From: Alistipes sp.
GTDB taxonomy: Bacteria > Bacteroidota > Bacteroidia > Bacteroidales > Rikenellaceae
Length of the DNA: 9,085 nt
Direction: 5' to 3'
NCBI GenBank assembly: GCA_017561105.1
Contig: JAFZDR010000091.1
Span: forward strand, 1-9,085
In this document: positions 6,976 to 9,085 of the stretch, in pieces
Position numbering within the stretch: the stretch's first letter is position 1
Layout of the letters: every line of letters starts with the position of its first letter
Position numbers and translations under genes: made by a program
The notes under the pieces: model-generated
What the model was told of the DNA's origin: nothing
Seen by the model: the letters and a program-made list of their open reading frames with translations, nothing else
Database searches by the model: none

Positions 6976-7773
6976 ATGAAGAGATTATTAATCGCTGCAG
7001 TTGCTCTCCTTGCCACACTCGATGTTATGGCGTGGGGTACTTTGGGCCACTGCACAATCGCTGAGATTGCCGAGCGTAATCTGACTGAAAAGGCTAAGGC
7101 CAATATCGAGGTCTATACCAAAGGGAATCCGCTTGCATCGTATGCTATGTGGATGGATAATGTGGGCAAGGATCCCGTTCTCGGCCGTCAAGGTGCGACA
7201 AAGGGTTGGCATGCCTCGATTGTGAATGAGAAGTGCAAAACTTCGCAGGCTATACGCGATAAATATCGCGGTGGTCGCGACTCGGCTACAGGTCTGCTCG
7301 AGTTGCAGAAGGTGCTTTCGGGTCGTAAGAATCATACCGACTCTGTGGTGATGTTTGCCTTGAAGAGCTCGATCCACATGGTTGGCGATATGCACTGCCC
7401 GTCGCACTTGCGCTATACTGACAATAAGAATGGCGGTGGTTTCAAGGTTAATTATCGCGGTAAGAAGATATCGTTGCACTCCGTTTGGGATTACAGTGTT
7501 ATCCAGCGCAGATTTAAGAAGAGTGCATGGTCGGCATACGCAGACTGCCTTAACACCTACAATAAGAGGCAGATTAAGAAGGTTACAAAGGGTTGGGTTG
7601 AGGATTGGCTCGAAGATGCAGGACGCGATATTCGCCCTTCACTCGATTGGGGAATAAGCAAGGGTTCTAAGCTTGGTGGCGAGTTCGATAAGAAGGCACT
7701 TCCGCTTGCAGAGTTGGAGTTGCAGAAGGCAGGCTATCGCTTGGCAAAATACTTGAATATAGTATTTAAGTAG
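6976..7773 (+). CDS. Secreted S1/P1-type zinc nuclease, copy 3
   Basis: A 265-residue third paralogue. It has a signal peptide of residues 1-19 (MKRLLIAAVALLATL..., V-M-A cut before W20). Zinc ligands are W20, H25, D61, H79, H134, D138, H144, H168 and D172, all present. Its fingerprint is GDMHCPSH, against GD(M/I)HCPAH in copies 1 and 2. The C-terminal block ALPLAELELQKAGYRLAK is shared exactly with copy 2 and nearly so at the DNA level, which suggests that copies 2 and 3 are closest there, or that gene conversion has acted. It starts 8 nt after the stop of copy 2. I see no hairpin terminator between its stop and the tRNA promoter, so readthrough toward the tRNA is possible. Confidence 0.92.
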   Translation: MKRLLIAAVALLATLDVMAWGTLGHCTIAEIAERNLTEKAKANIEVYTKGNPLASYAMWMDNVGKDPVLGRQGATKGWHASIVNEKCKTSQAIRDKYRGGRDSATGLLELQKVLSGRKNHTDSVVMFALKSSIHMVGDMHCPSHLRYTDNKNGGGFKVNYRGKKISLHSVWDYSVIQRRFKKSAWSAYADCLNTYNKRQIKKVTKGWVEDWLEDAGRDIRPSLDWGISKGSKLGGEFDKKALPLAELELQKAGYRLAKYLNIVFK

Positions 7774-7801
7774 CAGAAAATTTAATTTGTTTGCGAAAAA
7801 G

Positions 7802-7832
7802 TTTGCAGATACAAAAAAAAGTTGTACTTTTG
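7802..7832 (+). promoter_or_regulatory. Promoter of tRNA-Thr
   Basis: TTTG at 7802-7805, a 19-nt spacer and TACTTTTG at 7825-7832, matching the Bacteroidota pattern. The expected start lies a few bases later, giving a 5' leader of about 12-16 nt before the mature tRNA at 7853. Confidence 0.8.
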
Positions 7833-7852
7833 CCTCGCTTTTAACGCAAAAT

Positions 7853-7924
<72 letters not shown>

Positions 7925-7928
7925 CTGA

Positions 7929-8061
7929 GCAGAAGATGAAGACAAATGCCACCCGAAAAGGTGGCGTTTGTTGTTTATATGGAGCGAGTTTTGCTTGCAT
8001 TAACTAAGCACTATATAAACAACAAACATAACGCGTAGCGCTATTTGTCTTCATCTTCTGC
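7929..8061 (+). other. Structured unit 1 downstream of tRNA-Thr
   Basis: A nested inverted-repeat element. The outer stem is a perfect 19 bp (7929-7947 with 8043-8061). Inside it are hairpin A (GCCACC 7948-7953 / GGTGGC 7960-7965, loop CGAAAA) and hairpin B (perfect 15-bp stem, 7966-7980 with 8013-8027). Hairpin B is capped by a small TGCTT/AAGCA stem (7992-7996, 8006-8010). A 15-nt linker (8028-8042) with GCGTAG closes the junction. No protein gene is credible here. It could be a non-coding RNA released from the tRNA transcript, or a mobile or recombination element acting as folded DNA. Confidence 0.7.
7941..7976 (+). terminator. Probable tRNA-Thr terminator (hairpin A of unit 1)
   Basis: The core stem GCCACC/GGTGGC with a 6-nt loop extends outward through CAAAT/GTTTG to 11 bp and further to about 13 with an A-T pair and a wobble. 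It is followed by TTGTTTAT. It ends about 45 nt beyond the tRNA. The lower stem uses bases that also belong to the outer stem and to hairpin B, so this fold and the full junction exclude each other in part. Confidence 0.65.
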
Positions 8062-8099
8062 CATATCGCCACGATGCAAAACAGAGCGTAGCGGCAGTT

Positions 8100-8117
8100 A
8101 AGCCTCGTCAACAGCTC
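8100..8117 (+). repeat. tRNA 3'-end direct repeat, copy 2
   Basis: An exact 18-nt copy of 7908-7925. The similarity continues weakly upstream (CAGTT-AAG against GAGTTCAAG, one base lost). It is not a functional tRNA because no matching 5' half precedes it. It separates structured units 1 and 2. Confidence 0.95.
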
Positions 8118-8139
8118 AAAGAGCAAAAGAGGCTACGAT

Positions 8140-8175
8140 GATGCCGTCCGAGAGGGCGGCATCTGTTATTTTGTA
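8140..8175 (+). terminator. Terminator-like hairpin A of unit 2
   Basis: A 9-bp stem with one G-U pair and a 6-nt loop (CGAGAG), followed by TGTTATTTTGTA. It occupies the same place in unit 2 as the probable tRNA terminator does in unit 1. Confidence 0.5.
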
Positions 8176-8195
8176 GCGGCATCTGTTATTTTGTA
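8156..8195 (+). repeat. 20-bp perfect tandem duplication in unit 2
   Basis: GCGGCATCTGTTATTTTGTA occurs at 8156-8175 and again at 8176-8195 with no gap. The first copy supplies the 3' arm of hairpin A and the second supplies the 5' arm of hairpin B. Confidence 0.97.
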
Positions 8196-8310
8196 TGTAT
8201 ATGGCTTTGTACTCGCATAATAAGCCCTATATACAAAATAATAGGTTGTGCGTTATGTGCATAAATCATCGTTGCATCTTTTGTTTTTTTGCGCCCTGAG
8301 TCAAGGTGAA

Positions 8311-8334
8311 GCGTAGTGAGTCAATCCTCGTTAA
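8311..8334 (+). repeat. Degenerate third tRNA 3'-end copy
   Basis: GCGTAGTGAGTCAATCCTCG followed by TTAA aligns with the region before and into copy 2 (GCGTAG 8086-8091, then CAGTTAAGCCTCGTCAA) and with the tRNA T-arm (GAGTTCAAGCCTCGTCAA). It marks the right edge of unit 2. The spacing from copy 2 is 223 bp, or 203 without the 20-bp duplication. Confidence 0.5.
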
Positions 8335-8340
8335 ATCGTT

Positions 8341-8452
8341 CAATCTACCCCTCCAAACCCACTCTTCTCTGTCTTAAAATTCGCTGAAAGGGGTGTAATT
8401 CTGCGAGATGACGATTTTCCCGATAGATAAAGATACAAAACGGACGAAATAT
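8341..8452. other. Intergenic DNA with no recognised feature
   Basis: Between the third tRNA-end remnant and the FabG promoter I see no credible gene. There is one weak 6-bp inverted repeat (ACCCCT 8347-8352, AGGGGT 8389-8394). The base composition becomes A/T-rich toward the promoter. It could be the eroded remains of a third unit, but the nested stems are not detectable. Confidence 0.5.
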
Positions 8453-8453
8453 A

Positions 8454-8483
8454 TTGAATTTTGAACTTTTTGTTGTATATTTG
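8454..8483 (+). promoter_or_regulatory. Promoter of the FabG-type reductase
   Basis: TTG at 8454-8456, a 19-nt spacer and TATATTTG at 8476-8483, in the Bacteroidota pattern. It predicts a leader of about 110 nt before the ATG at 8598. Confidence 0.7.
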
Positions 8484-8537
8484 CGAGGATATTGTTTTCT
8501 TGCGTGATTATCAGCGCAATTCGATAGCTTTTGCAGC

Positions 8538-8556
8538 AGGTTTATGATATAAACCT
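8538..8556 (+). other. Hairpin in the leader of the FabG-type gene
   Basis: A perfect 8-bp stem, AGGTTTAT 8538-8545 and ATAAACCT 8549-8556, with a 3-nt loop, in the middle of the untranslated leader. There is no following U-run, so it is not a terminator. It matches no riboswitch family I recognise. Confidence 0.5.
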
Positions 8557-8597
8557 TAGTTCGCAGGATGGGTGAGAAATTATAAAATTGTAAAAAT

Positions 8598-9085
8598 ATG
8601 AAATATGCTCTTGTAACAGGTGGTTCCCGAGGATTGGGTCGTGCGGTTTGTCTTAAACTTGCCGAGATGGGAATACCGGTGCTTATCAACTACCAATCAA
8701 ATCAGGCGGCTGCCGAGGAGGTTCGCGACGCTATTTGCGCAAATGGAGGCGAGGCTGCAATTCTTCGCTTCGATGTGTCGAATGAGGCCGAGGTTTCGGC
8801 GGCTTTGTCGCAGTGGGAGCAAGAGCACCCCGAGGATTATATCGCATATCTTGTAAATAATGCTGGTATCCGTCGCGACAATGTTATGTTTATGATGCCA
8901 GACTCGGATTGGCACTCGGTGTTGGATATCTCGTTGGACGGCTTCTTCTATGTTACACGCCATCTTCTGCCTAAGATGATGATGCGTAAGCGCGGCGGCC
9001 GTATCGTGAATATGACCTCGCTTTCGGGCTTGAAGGGTATGGCAGGTCAGGTGAACTATAGCGCAGCCAAGGCGGGTTTGATCGG
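8598..9085 (+). CDS. fabG: FabG-type 3-oxoacyl-ACP reductase (SDR), 3' truncated by window edge
   Basis: The first 162 residues of a short-chain dehydrogenase/reductase, open at the right edge. The Rossmann motif T7-G-G-S-R-G-L-G14 and the basic R11 indicate NADPH use. D59-V60 and N87-N-A-G90 are the usual cofactor contacts. The catalytic Ser, Tyr and Lys are S141, Y154 and K158 (Y-S-A-A-K). The fourth member of the SDR tetrad, usually Asn, appears to be S112 (D-I-S-L-D-G). The reaction would be NADPH-dependent reduction of 3-oxoacyl-ACP to 3-hydroxyacyl-ACP. The sequence style (MKYALVTGGSRGLGR, NNAGIRRDN, SLDGFFYVTR) resembles FabG paralogues in Bacteroidota aryl polyene/flexirubin-type clusters more than the housekeeping enzyme. 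That is recollection and needs the downstream genes to confirm. ATG 8598 follows an A-rich stretch (GTAAAAAT). Confidence 0.88.
   Translation, partial: MKYALVTGGSRGLGRAVCLKLAEMGIPVLINYQSNQAAAEEVRDAICANGGEAAILRFDVSNEAEVSAALSQWEQEHPEDYIAYLVNNAGIRRDNVMFMMPDSDWHSVLDISLDGFFYVTRHLLPKMMMRKRGGRIVNMTSLSGLKGMAGQVNYSAAKAGLI

Larger units (their letters stand above)
8121..8290 (+). other. Structured unit 2
   Basis: It repeats the plan of unit 1 with a different sequence. The outer stem is 8124-8142 with 8265-8283 (17 of 19 positions pair). Hairpin A is GATGCCGTC 8140-8148 / GGCGGCATC 8155-8163 with loop CGAGAG. Hairpin B is 8181-8196 with 8231-8246 (16 bp including two G-U) and is capped by GGCTT/AAGCC (8203-8207, 8222-8226). 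It ends in a T-run (8284-8290), which could terminate transcription. It contains a 20-bp tandem duplication absent from unit 1. Confidence 0.65.

Noticed and set aside
8100..8117. Second tRNA gene
   Set aside because: Only the T-arm 3' half and acceptor strand are present. There is no matching 5' acceptor, D-arm or anticodon arm upstream.
7926..8290. CRISPR array
   Set aside because: There are only two exact copies of the 18-mer, 192 bp apart, with long self-complementary spacers. No 30-40 bp periodic repeats and no cas genes are present.
7926..8290. Retron msr-msd non-coding RNA
   Set aside because: The nested stems are suggestive, but no reverse transcriptase lies in the window and the units repeat with tRNA ends, which retrons do not do.
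8490..8597. Riboswitch in the leader of the FabG-type gene
   Set aside because: Only one simple hairpin is clear. No conserved core of a known riboswitch class was recognised, so it is listed as a hairpin only.
8345..8689. 114-codon frame on - strand
   Set aside because: It overlaps the promoter, leader and start of the FabG-type gene, and its composition looks like non-coding A/T-rich sequence.

Overview
The window reads as a chromosomal piece from a Bacteroidota member, most likely a gut Bacteroidales. Alistipes/Rikenellaceae is a guess from codon style (frequent TCG serine, CGC arginine and GAG glutamate codons). The main reason is that four start regions carry the Bacteroidota-type promoter, TTTG or TTG at -33 and TAnnTTTG at -7 with a 19-20 nt spacer. 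Coding regions also lack strong Shine-Dalgarno sequences.

Layout. (1) 2-2934, + strand: the C-terminal half of an RND efflux pump (cut by the left edge), a small PII/CutA-like protein and an AraC-type regulator, apparently one transcription unit. It ends in a perfect 19-bp hairpin at 2932-2973. (2) 2967-3869, - strand: an EamA/DMT-type ten-helix transporter that converges on the same hairpin. (3) 3980-5143, - strand: a secreted PHP-domain phosphoesterase with its own terminator and promoter. (4) 5358-7773, + strand: three tandem secreted S1/P1-type zinc nucleases, each spaced by exactly 8 nt and each keeping all nine zinc ligands, transcribed from a promoter divergent to the phosphoesterase. 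Together (3) and (4) look like an exported module for breaking down nucleic acids and phosphodiesters. (5) 7853-7924: tRNA-Thr(GGT). (6) 7925-8340: no protein gene, but two tandem, highly structured units. (7) 8598 to the right edge: a FabG-type ketoreductase with its own promoter and a leader of roughly 110 nt.

The most unusual part is region 6. The last 18 nt of the tRNA-Thr gene (T-loop end through acceptor plus discriminator) recur exactly 192 bp downstream, and a degenerate third copy lies about 223 bp further on. Each spacer folds into the same nested architecture: a long outer stem enclosing a GC-rich terminator-like hairpin and a long AT-rich hairpin. Pairing is preserved between the units although their sequences differ. 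The arrangement recalls the E. coli tyrT locus, where repeats of about 178 bp each carry the tRNA 3' end and give rise to rtT RNA. I see no sequence homology to that locus, and a decayed integration array is an alternative reading.

The window has no transposase, integrase, reverse transcriptase, CRISPR array or rRNA.
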